Origin: Carya illinoinensis
Lineage: Eukaryota > Streptophyta > Magnoliopsida > Fagales > Juglandaceae
Length of the DNA stretch: 64,000 nucleotides
Direction of reading: 5' to 3'
NCBI RefSeq assembly: GCF_018687715.1
Contig: NC_056755.1
Coordinates: forward strand, 42,916,501 to 42,980,500
The notes under the pieces were generated by a model. The model was not told the DNA's origin. It was given only the letters and a program-made list of their open reading frames with translations, and made no database searches. The translations under genes and the position numbers were made by a program. This document shows positions 10,503 to 22,305 of this stretch, piece after piece. How positions within the stretch are numbered: the first letter of the stretch is position 1; every line of letters starts with the position of its first letter.

Positions 10503-13500
10503 ATTCTTTCCTATATTGGAATCTAAGAAGGCTCGGTACCTCTAAAAAGAAGTTGAAAAATATGGTTAGGAGGTATAAAGTGAATGTGGTAGCTATTGCA
10601 GAGCCTTTTGTTGGAGAGCATTGTATGTCTCGACTCTAGAAAAGTTTAGACTTTTGGGGATGTATATCTAATGAGGGTGTTGGAGGAAAGTTATGGGTGC
10701 TGTGGAATACTAATGTGAACGTTACTATGAAGTCTATAAAGGGTCAAAGTATTTCCCTTTTGGTTAAAGAGAAGGATAAAAAAATTCTTACAACTTTTGT
10801 TTATGCTAAATGTTCATATTAGGATTGTAGAAAACTTTGGGAGGAGTTGAGTAGTTTAAGCATTGGTAACACTCCTTGGATCATCATAGGTGGTTTTAAT
10901 ATCATTCACAAGGAGGATGAGCGGATTGGTGGAAGTCCTAGACAGGTCATTGCCAAGAGGGAATTTAATGATTTTATTGATGCAGTGGGGATGATGGAAG
11001 TAAATTACGAAGGAAATATGATGTCGTGGTGCAATGGACAGTAAGGAAGAGCTCGTAGTTGGGCAAGACTGGATCGAACTTTGGTAAACTCGACTCTAAT
11101 GCTAGAATTTCCAGGTGTGCTGATGACCTATTTGCCTAGACAAAGTTTAGACCATTCACCACTAGTGGTGATCTTGGAACAAAGTGACCAACCGTATGCC
11201 TTCATCCCCTTCAAATTCCAGTACATGTGGACTTCTCATGAGTTATTCTTGAGGTAGGGAGCAAGTTGGACAGGGTATGTTTAAGTTGGCTTAGAAATTA
11301 AAGGTTTTAAAAGGGGTGCTAAGGAGATGGAATAAAGAGGTGTTTTTGGGTGGACAAGTTCACATATTAAATGCCTTGAGGAAAGGATCTTCAGGCTGGA
11401 AGAACATCTTCAGCTTGGGTACTCCGAAGATGTTGAACTTGACTTATTGGCCTTGAAGGCTAAGTTGCATACGTGGATGAGCAGAAAAGAGACTTGGCTT
11501 GCTCAACAAACTAAGCAAAGATGGCTCGATAATGAGGAAGGTAATTCTCATTTCTTCCATGCGTTGTCCACCAGAACTCATAGGGTGGTGAGAGAGATGA
11601 GAATAGGCGATAATAGGTGGTTGAAGTCCCCTGAAGAGGTCCAATTGGGTGCTGTTGATTTCTTTAAGAGTTTTCTAACAAGCTCCCATCCTTGGATCTT
11701 CCCTCATTTGTCTAGTCTAGTTGACCCCATGGTGAGCCCATCGGATAATTAGGGTATTCTGGAGCTTCCTTCAGTCCAAGAGATAAAAGTTGCGGTCTTC
11801 TCCATCCCCATTGATAGTAGTCCAGGGCCAGACAGCTTTGGATCAGGATTTTTTAAATCCTGTTGGGAGATCATTGCTGAAGATGTTGTTTCTGCTGTCC
11901 ACGACTTCTCTAGAGGTAATCCACTTCCCAAATTGTTCTCATCTTCTTATTTGGTATTGATTCTAAAAATTGAAAATTTGAAAGGGTTTGATAAGTTCCA
12001 TCCCATAAGCCTTTGTTTAGTTTTTTATAAAATATGTCTAAAGATCTTAGTGGGTCGTTTGGCCCCTTTGCTACCTCAGATTGTCTCCTAAGAACAATGA
12101 GCTTTTATTCTAGAAAAAAACATTTTTTAGAATATTAGCTTGACGTAGGAGATGGTTCAGTCCATTAATAAAAAAGTAAGAGGTGGGAATGTTGTTATAA
12201 AAATTGATATAGCGAAGGCGTATGACTCTATAGAATGGAATTTCCTCATTCAAATTTTGGCAGCCTTTGGGTTTTCTGACTAGTTTTGTTGCCTTCTTTG
12301 GCATTGCATATCCTCCCCTTGGTTTTCGGTGGTAATGAATGAGACTCTAAAAGGTTTCTTTCAAGGGGGCCCCTTCCTTTTTATTATTGTGGAGGAAATT
12401 CTGTCAAGGCTATTAAAGAAGAAATTTCAAGAAGGCGAAATTAAACCTTTTTCTCATGCTCGAGAGGTGCCTCTCATCTCACATATGTTGTACGCAGATG
12501 ACATCGTGATCTTCTCGAATGTGAGTAAAAGATCCCTTCGGTCTATCGTTGAGGTATTGGAGGTGTATGAAGCATGGTCTGGCCAGAGTGTGAATAAAGA
12601 AAAATCTGCAATAATTTTCGCTAACTATATTTCCTTTTCAAGGCGTAGGGCTATTTTAAACTACATGGGCTTCTCAGAGGGTACTTTGCCCTTCAAGTAC
12701 CTGGGGGTACCAATCATTGTGGGTAGACTAAAGGCTATTCACTTGGAGGATTTGGTTGGTAAGATCCAGGAGAAAATTGGAGGATGGTCGGCTAGATTGT
12801 TGTCTAGTGGAGCTAGACTTTTGCTGACCCAGCACGTTCTTAACAGTATTCCAGTATATCTTCTATCCATCTTACAAGCCCCTAAATCTGTCTTATCCAA
12901 CATCACTAAAAGCTGTTCTTATTTTTTCTAAGGTTACAAGGATGGGAAGCCAAAAAAGCATTGGAAAGGTTGGAAAAAAATGTGCAAGCTGGAAGGGGAA
13001 GGTGGTATTGGTGTTCGGGATATACATGAAACTCAGAAAGCACTACACATGAAATTTGTGTGGAGATTATTAACAGGAAATTCCTTATGGGTCAGATTTT
13101 TCAAGGCAAAATATGTGAAAAATGATCATGTATCTTTACTAAACCCAAACAAGGGAAGTCGGTTCTGGAAGTTGGTAATAAGGAGTGTCCCGATCATTTT
13201 AGATAACTCAAAGTGGAGACTGAGAGAGGGATTAATCTCCTTTCGGTGGGATAAGTGGATGGGAGAAGAGGCACTTAGGGAAAGGATGCCAATTGATTTG
13301 TGTTTGGGCCTAAAGCTAAAAGAGTGCAAGCTGAATGGGGTCTGGAACTTGGATCTGCTTATCAATCTGGTTGGAGCTCAAAAAGTTGGAAAAAATTTCC
13401 AGTTATTGAGTCGTCAAAAAGAGGGGGAGGATCTACTTGTCTGGATGGCTAAGGATGATGGAGTTTTTACAACAAAAAGTGTATGGGAGGTGGTGAGGAT

Positions 13501-14570
13501 AAAATCGCCCAAGGTAAATTGGGCTCAATGGATTTGGCATCCAAGTCCTCCTAAAAATATCGCGGTAACTATGTGGAGAAGTGTTAACAACGCCTTAAGT
13601 GTGGATGATCGTCTGCGTCGAACATGCATACCTTTGGTTTCAAAATGCAATTGTTGTAAAAAAGGTGGATATGAGGACATTAACCATGTGTTGGCTACGG
13701 GTGAGGTGGCCACTTCTATGCAGGAGAGATGTGCAAAACAGGTCGGTATGCCTTGGAGACAGTTCCAAAACTGGTATGAAGTGGTGCAAGCGTGGTTTAG
13801 TAGAGCTTTTAAAGCTACTACAAAGGGACATCTACTTGGCATAATCCCTTCTATCATTACTTGGCAGTTATGACTGAGACGATGCAGTGTGTGTATGGAA
13901 GGAAGAAGTATAAGTGCAGAGGAATTATGGAGGCAGATAAAATATTGGGTTATGAAATGAAGTGAAAAAATAAAAGCTGTAAAGCCTTTGAGTGCAAGAG
14001 ATGAGAAAATTTTAGCAGACTTGAACATTCCTTATAAAGCCCCAAAGCTGAAACCAATAGGGTTGGTCATATGGAAAAGACCAATTTCGGGTTGGTATAA
14101 GCTAAATATTGATGGAGGTAGTCGAGGTAATCCTGGATGGAAGGAGTGGGAGGGATTATCAGAGACGTCGATGGGAGAATGGTCTTAGCTTTTGTAGGAA
14201 ATATCGGATAGGGGACTAACACAGTTGCTAAGTTTTTTGCACTCCTTCACGGCCTCAGACTTATAAGGCATAAACAGATTTCTAGAGTGGAGATAGAGAT
14301 GGACTCTCAGGTGGTTATAAACCGGATCAACTGATATACATGTGGTGTTTGGTATCTTGAAGAATTTTGGGAAGAGCTCATGGTCCTGCTACAGCAAGTC
14401 ACATTTAGTTTGCAACATGTCTATAAAGAGGGCAACTCAACTACTGATTTGCTAACTCGATTGGGGTCTCAGGGAGTCTATAATAATTGGGATTTCTGGG
14501 ACTCGATATCCCATTTATTGAGAGGAGTACTGTGTACTGATAGGATTGGTTTGCCTCAAATTCAGTGTTG
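10499..14570 (+). pseudogene. LINE ORF2: endonuclease, reverse transcriptase and RNase H, broken
   Basis: The ORF starts at ATG 10499 with MNSFLYWNLRRLG, the usual start of the endonuclease/exonuclease domain (to about 11250; GGFNIIH where GDFN is expected, later SLDHSPL). Reverse transcriptase lies at about 11760-12930 (IDIAKAYDSIEW, QGGPF, MLYADDIVIF). The zf-RVT region is at about 12960-13700. RNase H is at about 14080-14570 (LNIDGGSRGNPG). Several stops and frameshifts break the frame, for example at 11041, 11751 and 12929. These domains would nick target DNA and copy the element RNA into it. The RNase H domain marks this as the plant L1 branch carrying that addition. Confidence 0.85.
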
Positions 14571-14787
14571 AGTTTCCGGGGTCTTTGGGTTTTTTATTTT
14601 TTTTTATTTTTTTATTTGTGAACATTGTTGTTGTCTTTTGGTATGGTTTTTTTTTTTTTGGTAAGAGTCAGCAGTTTGTATACATGGTTTTCCTCCGCCT
14701 AAAGTGATGCTCCTTTAGTAGATTTGGGGAGAGGTCACCTGTGGACAAGTGGTCCCGACTCTCATAAAAAAAAGTAGAGAAATGTTA

Positions 14788-16679
14788 AGTTGTATTAAGG
14801 ATAAGTCCAGGATTGTATTTCATAGAGACAAACGATAATCAAAGTATTTGTGAAATTTTTGCTATAAAAAATGTATTGGCTATGAGAGATGAAAAATAGA
14901 ATGAAATGCAAAGTGAAAAATATTTTTGTGCTTTTTTTTTTTTTTAATGGCTGTAGAAAGAATATGCAAATGCAAAACTAAACTAAACTTGAAACCGAAA
15001 TGATGAAATTCACTTTTAGTAACTTAACATGTGAAGACTCTTGAAGATGAGTTAAGAAAAAGTATGAATTTAATTCAACAAAATTAAGTCAGAGATGGAA
15101 AATAAAGTTTATGTCTAAAAGGCAAATTAGCAAATACTTGAGTTGGGTATGAGACTCTCTTTGTTTCAGTTCCTGAATAATTTTCTCGATTAACAATCCA
15201 GTCAAGACATTGATAAATGGAAGATAAAAAAAAATGTTATGCTCAGGTTTTGTAATATTTCTCGAAGGGATTCTCTAATTTACTAGCCAAACATACGTTA
15301 ACAATCAACTAAGAGGAGCCTTGATAATTTTTAAGTTTTTGTTGTGCCTTATGTCAACAACAAATCAAGAACAAGAGCTACAATCTATTTTCAAATTAAA
15401 TCCGATTAGTAACAGTGATATCAACATTTATCAACAAAATATTGCATTAAATTAGAACCCAAAACAAATCAAGTCTCATTTCACAACCCAAGCTTTAGAA
15501 ATTAGCTACATATAATATTTCTAGCAGTAAAAATAAATCTAAATAAAGCCAACACTCCTGAAAATATTCAGATCCCCAAAATGAAAAGTCTAAAAATGAG
15601 GTACTGTTACCAAATGGTAGAGGATGCTGCTACACAAAAAAATACCAATCTGCCTCCAGTGAAGAAGAACACCAAAGCACAGAAAAAAAAAAAATAAAAC
15701 TAAGGAAAAAAAAAGTGAAGCCGCACACTGCAGTACATGAAAAATAAAACCGAAAGAAGAAGCTAAGTAAAGAAAAGAAAACTGAAAAATGAAAGCTCTG
15801 TTGAAGGAAAGAAAAAACTAAAACCCAACAAAAGAAATAAAAATAAGCCGAAGCTACAGTGCCCCAACATAGAAGGAAAACTGAAAAAAAAAAACCAAGA
15901 AGTCCACTAACCGAATGAAAAACTCAACCCCCAAATGAAAAATGAAAGCAAGAAGAATGAAAAAAGAAAATGAAGCTGCCGCCTAGCAAAACTAAAACTA
16001 CGAAAAAACAAATATGAAGAAGAACGACCATTGGTAAATGAAAACTGAAAGAAAAAAAAGTCAAGGAAAAAATGCAAAAAAAAATAATAACCCAAAAATC
16101 TCCCTTGCTCCACTCTGTTTTTCCCTAGCCTTCAACCTCCTTGTCCTAGCTGCAGCTCCACGCACCAACACAGTAGCTCCTGCTGTACGTACCAGCCTTA
16201 CTCTCGTGTCCAAGAGGCCACGATTGTGCCCCTCCCAAGCGTGCTCTAGGTTTCGTCCATATTTCGTGGTCCCCTCATTAATTTATTTCTTCACTTGGTC
16301 TTTGAATTAAATCACGGCTGCAAGTATTTCTCAGCTTTGGATGTGGGCTTGAGTCATTGAGTTTGGAAATGCTTAGCTTCACTAAGGATGCTGGCCTCTA
16401 TTTTATTTCTTCACAGATTTTTCAACTATATAGGCAATGGCCTTCACTCCTTTACTTAAGTGTTAGTCAGCCCCACAACATAATGCATGCATCTATATTT
16501 AATTAGGGTAAAATATCATTTCACATGCCAAATAAAGTTAATTCACATTATCTAATTAATACTCTTATTTTAACACATAAAACTCTTTTAACCCAAGATA
16601 TTTAAGAGTACTAATACCACATAATTGACCATTTATCACATACATTGTGGCTTGTCCCGCTCACATATCTTGTTGCTGC
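14788..16679. other. AT-rich intergenic, purine-biased segment
   Basis: No gene recognised. At 15640-16090 the plus strand is very rich in A and G (many GAAAAA words), with short coding-like frames on both strands that I consider chance. The block at 14800-15560 might be decayed retroelement DNA, but I could not identify a family. The segment at 16100-16300 is locally GC-richer without clear homology. Confidence 0.4.
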
Positions 16680-16837
16680 TGACCCTTGATTGTAGGAGAT
16701 TACATTTGCTATTTTGTGTAATTGTTTTCTTTCATTTATTCATTTATTTGTTACCTTATACATCATTTGTAACCAATATATATCAATGGAAACGTCTGCC
16801 TCCGTGTGTCAAGTGGTGGTTTTACAGAACACTTTCA
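16680..16837 (+). repeat. 5' LTR (probably partial) of the second copia element
   Basis: This 158-bp block is clearly homologous to 21007-21165, including GGAGATTACATTTG, CCAATATATATCAATGGAAA and GTGTGTCAAG words. It ends ACTTTCA directly before the primer-binding site. The 3' copy may extend farther upstream (to 20936), so this copy may have lost its first 70 or so bases. Confidence 0.75.
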
Positions 16838-16850
16838 TGGCATTAGAGCC
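16838..16850 (+). other. Primer-binding site (initiator tRNA-Met type)
   Basis: TGGCATTAGAGCC follows the 5' LTR directly. It differs by a few bases from the TGGTATCAGAGC consensus used by copia elements that prime with initiator methionine tRNA. Confidence 0.6.
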
Positions 16851-19800
16851 ATTCGTGGCTTAACAGCTCCCATTGATCCTACGGCCTCCGATATCTCTTC
16901 CTTGTCTTTCAACACCATGATTCACATGGTTATTATTAAACTTTCCTCCACCAATTATCTCCTATAGAAAAGTCAGCTCCTTCCTTTCCTTGAGTGCTGA
17001 GGCATTCTTCGTTACGTTGATGGATCTCTTGCCATGCCTCCTGCGTTGGTCCTCGCAGATTCATCCTTTATACCCAACCCCAAATACCAGGAATGGAGAC
17101 TTCAAGATAAGTGGTTGTTCAACCTCTTGTTTTCATCCCTTACAAAAGATGACCTTGTCAAAGTCATTGGCCTTGAAACTTTTCACAAGGTATGGCTCGC
17201 ACTTGAAAATAGTTTCAGTCACCACTCCAAAACTCACGAGCTTCATCTCAAGGATGACTTGCAGCTCATAAAGTGTGGCACTCACTTTGTCACTGAGTAT
17301 GCCCGTGCGTTCAAAGCACTCTATGATCAACTCAGTGCCATGGGCCGACCTATCAAAGATCTCAACAAAGTCCACTGGTTTCTCAGAGGTTTAGGCTTTG
17401 ATTTTACCAGCTTCTCCACTTCCCAGATGTCCCTCTCCCCCTTGCCTGCATTCAAGGATCTTGTCTCCAAGGTTGAAAGTTTTGAACTTTATTAGAAGTC
17501 ACTTGATCCTTTCATTGTGTCTCTGTGGCTTTCACTGTCACTCGCGACTCAAACTCTCGGGGTGTTGGTCATTCTTGCCATTGCAGCAACTCTGGAAAAG
17601 GACATACCAAAAGTGGACATGGGCGTGGTGGTCGGCGCAATTATATCCCTCACTGTCAAATATGCAAAACTGAAGGTCACACTGCCGATAGGTTCTGCAG
17701 TCAGTATGATTGTGCCGAGCAAACTGCTCAACTTGCTGAGGCTTTCACTTCATCATGTTCTCTATCTAATGGCCTTGCTTCAGACTGGCATTTGGATACT
17801 GGAGCTTCATCTCATATGACACTGGACCCCTCACAACTTGTTCAAACAGAGCCATATATGGGTAAGGGCTATGTAGTGGTTGGAAATGGAGCCTCTCTTC
17901 CCATTTCCCACACTGGTACTCTTTCTTCCTTTCCTCATCTAAAGCTTTTTGATGTTTTGGTTGTTCCTAGTCTCACTAAAAATTTACTCTCTATTTGTAA
18001 GTTGACATCTGATTTGCCCTTATCTGTCACATTTTCTAATGACTGTTTTCTTGTTCAAAATCGAATAACAGGAAAGGTAGTGGCAACTGGTAAACGTGAT
18101 GGTGGTCTCTATGTGCTGGAAGGTGGCAATACTGCTTTTATTTCTATCCTTAAGAATAAAACTTTAAGTGCCTCTTATGATCTGTGGCATGCATGTCTTG
18201 GGCATGTAAATCATTCTACTATTTCCTTATTAAATAAAAAAGGACAACTTTCTCTTTCATCTTTACTTCCAAATCCTACTCTTTGTTCTACTTGCCAACT
18301 TGCCAAAAGTCATCGGTTACCATTTTGTTCAAATGATAATCGATGCTCATCAATTTTAATATTTAATTCACTGTAACATTTAGGGACCAACACCTATTAA
18401 ATATCACTTAGGTTTTTTTCTACTACGTGCTATTTATTGATGATCACTCAAGATTTACATGGCTTTATCCAAGAAGTTGAAATCTGATTTTTTATTTTTT
18501 TTTACATTCTTCTGCCGAGTTTACTAGCAATCAATTTCAATCTCATATTCATCTCTTAGGCATTCATCATCAAATATCTTGTCCCTATACTCCTTCTCAG
18601 AATGGTCATGTTGAAAGGAAGCATCCCCATATAATAGAAACCGGCCTTGTGCTTCTCTTTCATTCCCATGTCCCTCATCGTTTTTGAGTTGACGCTTTTA
18701 GCACCGCGACTTACATCATCAACCGGCTACCCATGCTACTTCTTGGAGGTATTTCACCTTTTGAGGTTCTCTATGGTAATTCTTGTAATTAGGAGAATTT
18801 TGTCCTTTTGGTTGTCGAGTCTATCCTTGTTCATGTGATTATACACCTCACAAGTTTGCCTCTCATAGCTCTCCTTGTGTCTTTCTCGGTTATAGTCCCT
18901 CATACAAAGGCTTTCACTGTCTCGACCCTAGAACCTCTCGCACTTACCTCTCTTGGCATGCTATGTTTGATGAAAATTTTTTCTCTTACTTTCAGACCAC
19001 GCCTTGCCCATCTCTTTCCACACTCGATATTTCCCAATTTCTCGAGCCCTTTGCCTCTCCAAATTCTCACCCCTCACCTGAACTCTCCTCTCCAACTACT
19101 GCACTAACTCCTTCTCCTATTTGCACTATTTGTTTTAACAATACTTCTGAGTCCTTGCAGGCACCTTCCACAGCTCCCAGTGTGACTCTTCTCGAGTCTT
19201 CACTTGCTCCCAGTACTGATCCTATTGTGGCCTCTTTTACGGGTTCTTCTCTTGCCACCTCTCGTGGGTCTTTTCACCCTATGGTCACTCGAGCCAAAGT
19301 TGGCATCTTCAAATCCAGACATTTGGCTTTTCTCAGTACTCATTCTACATGCCTTCTTCATGCTTTGCTTACTCATTCCAAGCCCAAAGGTTTTAAATCT
19401 GCAACCAAAAATCCTGCATGGCTTGCTACTATGGATGAAGACGTCATAGCTCTTCACTCCAATCACACTTGAGATCTTGTTCCTCGACCATCTAACACTA
19501 ATATTGTGGGCTCTAAATGGGTGTTCCACACTAAGTATCTATTTGATGGGTCTATTGATCGTCTCAAAGCCTGCCTAGTTATAAAAGGCTATACTCAACT
19601 CCCTGGTCTCGACTACAAGGATACCTTAGGTCCTATGGTTAAGGTCTCTACTGTTTGTGTTGTTCTCCCTCTGGCTATCACTCATAAATGGCCCCTACGT
19701 CAACTTGATGTAAAGAATGCCTTTCTCAATGTCATCCTTCTTGAACAAGTCTACATGGAGCAACCTCCGGGCTATGTTGATCCTCGCTTTCCTCACCATG

Positions 19801-20935
19801 TTTGAAAGTTAAACAAAGCCCTCTATGGCCTAAAGCAAGCCCCTCGCACTTGGTTTGAGTAGTTTAGCACTTTTCTCTTGCATTTTGGGTTTTCTTGCAG
19901 TCGTGCTGACACTTCCCTCTTTGTCTTCAGTCGCAATCACGATCTTATTTATCTTCTTCTTCTTTATGAGGATGACATTATCATTACTGGCAATAATTCT
20001 TCTCTTCTTCATATCCTTATCAAGAAGCTTCACTCGGAATTTGCCACCAAGGACTTGGGTTCTCTTAGCTATTTTCTTGGCCTCGAGGTTACTCCCTCTG
20101 ATGATGGTCTTTTTCTCAGTCAGACAAAGTATGCTAGGGACATTCTTGCTCGGGCTCAACTCCTTGACAGCAAACCCATTGATACACCCATGGTTGTTTC
20201 TCAACACCTGTCCTTAGAAGGGGAGCCATTTCTGATTCCACTCTCTACCGATCGCTTGTGGATGCTCTACAATATTTGACCATCACAAGACTCGATATTG
20301 CACATGTTGTAAACTCTGTCAATCAATTCTTACATGCTCCTACTGTTGCTCACTTTTAGACTGTTAAGCGGATCCTCCATTATGTCAAGGGCACTATTGA
20401 TTTCAGTTTGGCCTTTACACAATCCTCCTCATGTGGCCTTCTCCGATGCTGATTGGGCAGGTTGCCCTGACACTCTCGCTTTACTTCTAGCTACTCTATC
20501 TACCTTGGTGACAATCTTGTCTCTTGGAGTGCCAAAAAGCAACCGACTATTTTGCACTCCAGCTATGAGTCAGAATATCGAGCTCTTATGCTTACTATTG
20601 CCAAAGTTATTTGGTTAATTCATCTCCTACGTGATCTCAAGGTTCCTCTTTCCCGTTAGCCTCTTTTACTCTGCAACAACAAAAGTGCTATCTTTCTTAG
20701 CTCCAATCTTGTCTCGCACAAGCGCGCCAAGCACGTTGATCTTGATTACCATTTTACTCACGAGCTTGTTGTTGCTGGGAAGCTTCGGACCCAACATGTT
20801 CCCTCCAATCTCTTCAGGTTGCCGACATTTTCACCAAGAGTGTCTCTTAGCCACTCTTTTCTCTTTTTCGGTCCAAGCTTCGCGTGTGTCCTCATCCCAT
20901 GCTCTGCTTGCCCCGCATGTCGGGGGGGGGGGGGG

Positions 20936-21165
20936 TGAGGATAACTGGAAATCCTCCTCCCCAAAGTCATCACTGGATTCTCAGCATCCTTTATAATAGT
21001 CATAACTGACCTTTGATTGCAGGAGATTACATTTGTTGATTTTGTGTAATTGTTTCCTTTTATTTATTCATTCATTTGTTACCTTATACATCTGTTGTAA
21101 CCAATATATATCAATGGAAATATCTACCTTCGTGTGTCAAGCGGTGGTTTCACATAACACTTTCA
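20936..21165 (+). repeat. 3' LTR of the second copia element
   Basis: It starts TGAGGATAAC immediately after the G-rich polypurine tract at 20922-20935 and ends CTTTCA. Its last 159 bp match the 5' LTR at 16680-16837. No target duplication could be recognised outside the two LTRs. Confidence 0.65.
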
Positions 21166-22305
21166 TACCTACCAGAGCCTCGCCTCCCTCTTGTATATAT
21201 GTTTTGTTTTTCATTTAAGGATCAACATTAACGTTCGTCACGTCTTAAATAATTATTGATATATTTTTTTGTTGTTGCATGCGCTAAATTAATCCTGTCT
21301 TTGAGTGTTTTCATTTTCATTATTTTTTTGTTGTGCTTAAATTATAATTAGCTAGTACAGTCGGTGCTTGGGCTAAAAGTCATGCTCAATGGCTTTCAGG
21401 TATGTTTTTTTCTTTTTTAATTACTTGTTATACATCGAGTCATTGGAAGTCATGTTAAGATCAAGCTAGCTGTTGATCCCTTTGCTAATTGGCCGTAGTG
21501 TTGAAACCCCACCCCCCCCCGGGCACCACACACACACGATATTTGAGTATGTTTGAGTGGTGCCGCATGCCATGAATTAATTGGGACATTCGGCACATGA
21601 TAATTAAACATGTCTCAAAATGAAGTGCTAGCCATAATGCAAACACTATAAATAATGATATTTTTATAAATGATATATATTTCTGAATGGCTACAAAATA
21701 TTCAATAAATAATGATATTTTTATAAATGATATATATTTCTGAATGGCTACAAAATATTCCATCACTTATTAATTAAAGCATGTAATTGTATGTTTTAAA
21801 TGACCTTTCTATCATTTTTAAAAGAATATTTATCAGTTTCTTTTTAATTAATTTAAGAAAGAGAAATACTTCAGCTATAAAAGAATTATACGAAAGTAAA
21901 TTTATAAACTGATATGGTTTGATGCAGTACGTCAGATTATAAAATTACTTTTAAGATAAAGTAGATCTAACACTTCACGTAAAGCCACAACAGTTTATAA
22001 ATTTAATTTTATATAATTTTTTTATATTTATAACACTTCTCGTTACGCAAAACATCCAGTCTTGATCTTTTAAAAGGTACACTAGTATATAAACAAAGTC
22101 ATATATATTATATTACACAAAATATATACCTATATATATAGCAACATAGCTTCATCGATCCTCATGATTTCCTGTTGATGCCATCATTTCCGTCTAATCT
22201 TAATTATATATATATATATATATATATATTAATTGTCTAGCTCCTAGTTCAAATGATAGCGTGCATCTTCACGATCCGTTCTCTTGCATGCTTCATGATC
22301 ATTGA
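21166..22305. other. Intergenic, AT-rich, 3' side of the dioxygenase gene
   Basis: No gene seen. It contains the 57-bp tandem duplication at 21648-21760, a short C-rich/CA-repeat patch near 21509-21538, and an AT tract near 22206-22229. The last part should hold the 3' untranslated region of the minus-strand dioxygenase. Confidence 0.5.
21648..21760. repeat. 57-bp tandem duplication
   Basis: Two adjacent, almost identical copies (21648-21704 and 21705-21760) share the words ATAATGATATTTTTATAAA and TTCTGAATGGCTACAAAA. The near-identity suggests a recent duplication. Confidence 0.92.

Larger units (their letters stand above)
8921..14771 (+). mobile_element. L1-type LINE, almost full length, inactivated
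   Basis: The element has two consecutive ORFs, a short A-rich tail (CTCATAAAAAAA) and flanking 16-bp direct repeats (8905-8920 and 14772-14787, 14 of 16 matching). These define a 5.85-kb insertion. ORF1 carries a DUF4283-type nucleic-acid-binding domain. ORF2 carries endonuclease, reverse transcriptase (YADD), zf-RVT and RNase H regions. In-frame stops and frameshifts occur in both, so it cannot now move by itself. The 5' leader before the first ATG (8999) is only about 80 bases, so slight 5' truncation is possible. It sits between the ATL promoter and AT-rich intergenic DNA. Confidence 0.9.
16680..21165 (+). mobile_element. Degenerate Ty1/copia retrotransposon with short LTRs (Ale/Retrofit-like)
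   Basis: The copia domain order is preserved. Gag (UBN2-type) is at about 16918-17500, a CCHC knuckle near 17656-17700 (CQICKTEGH), and protease at about 17785 (WHLDTGASSHM). GAG-pre-integrase is near 18185 (HACLGHVNHSTISLL) and a damaged integrase at 18360-18800. Reverse transcriptase is at 19505-20270 (QLDVKNAFLN, ALYGLKQAPRTW, YEDD in place of YVDD) and RNase H at about 20430-20860 (SDADWAGCPD). Many stops and shifts make it inactive. The primer-binding-like TGGCATTAGAGCC (16838-16850) follows the 5' LTR, and a G14 run (20922-20935) precedes the 3' LTR. The lineage call rests on short LTRs and sequence flavour. Confidence 0.85.

Noticed and set aside
16038..16310. Plus-strand 90-residue frame
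   Set aside because: Lies across a purine-rich tract; translation starts lysine-rich and has no domain.
19830..20207. Minus-strand 125-residue frame within the second copia element
   Set aside because: It is the antisense shadow of the RT coding region.
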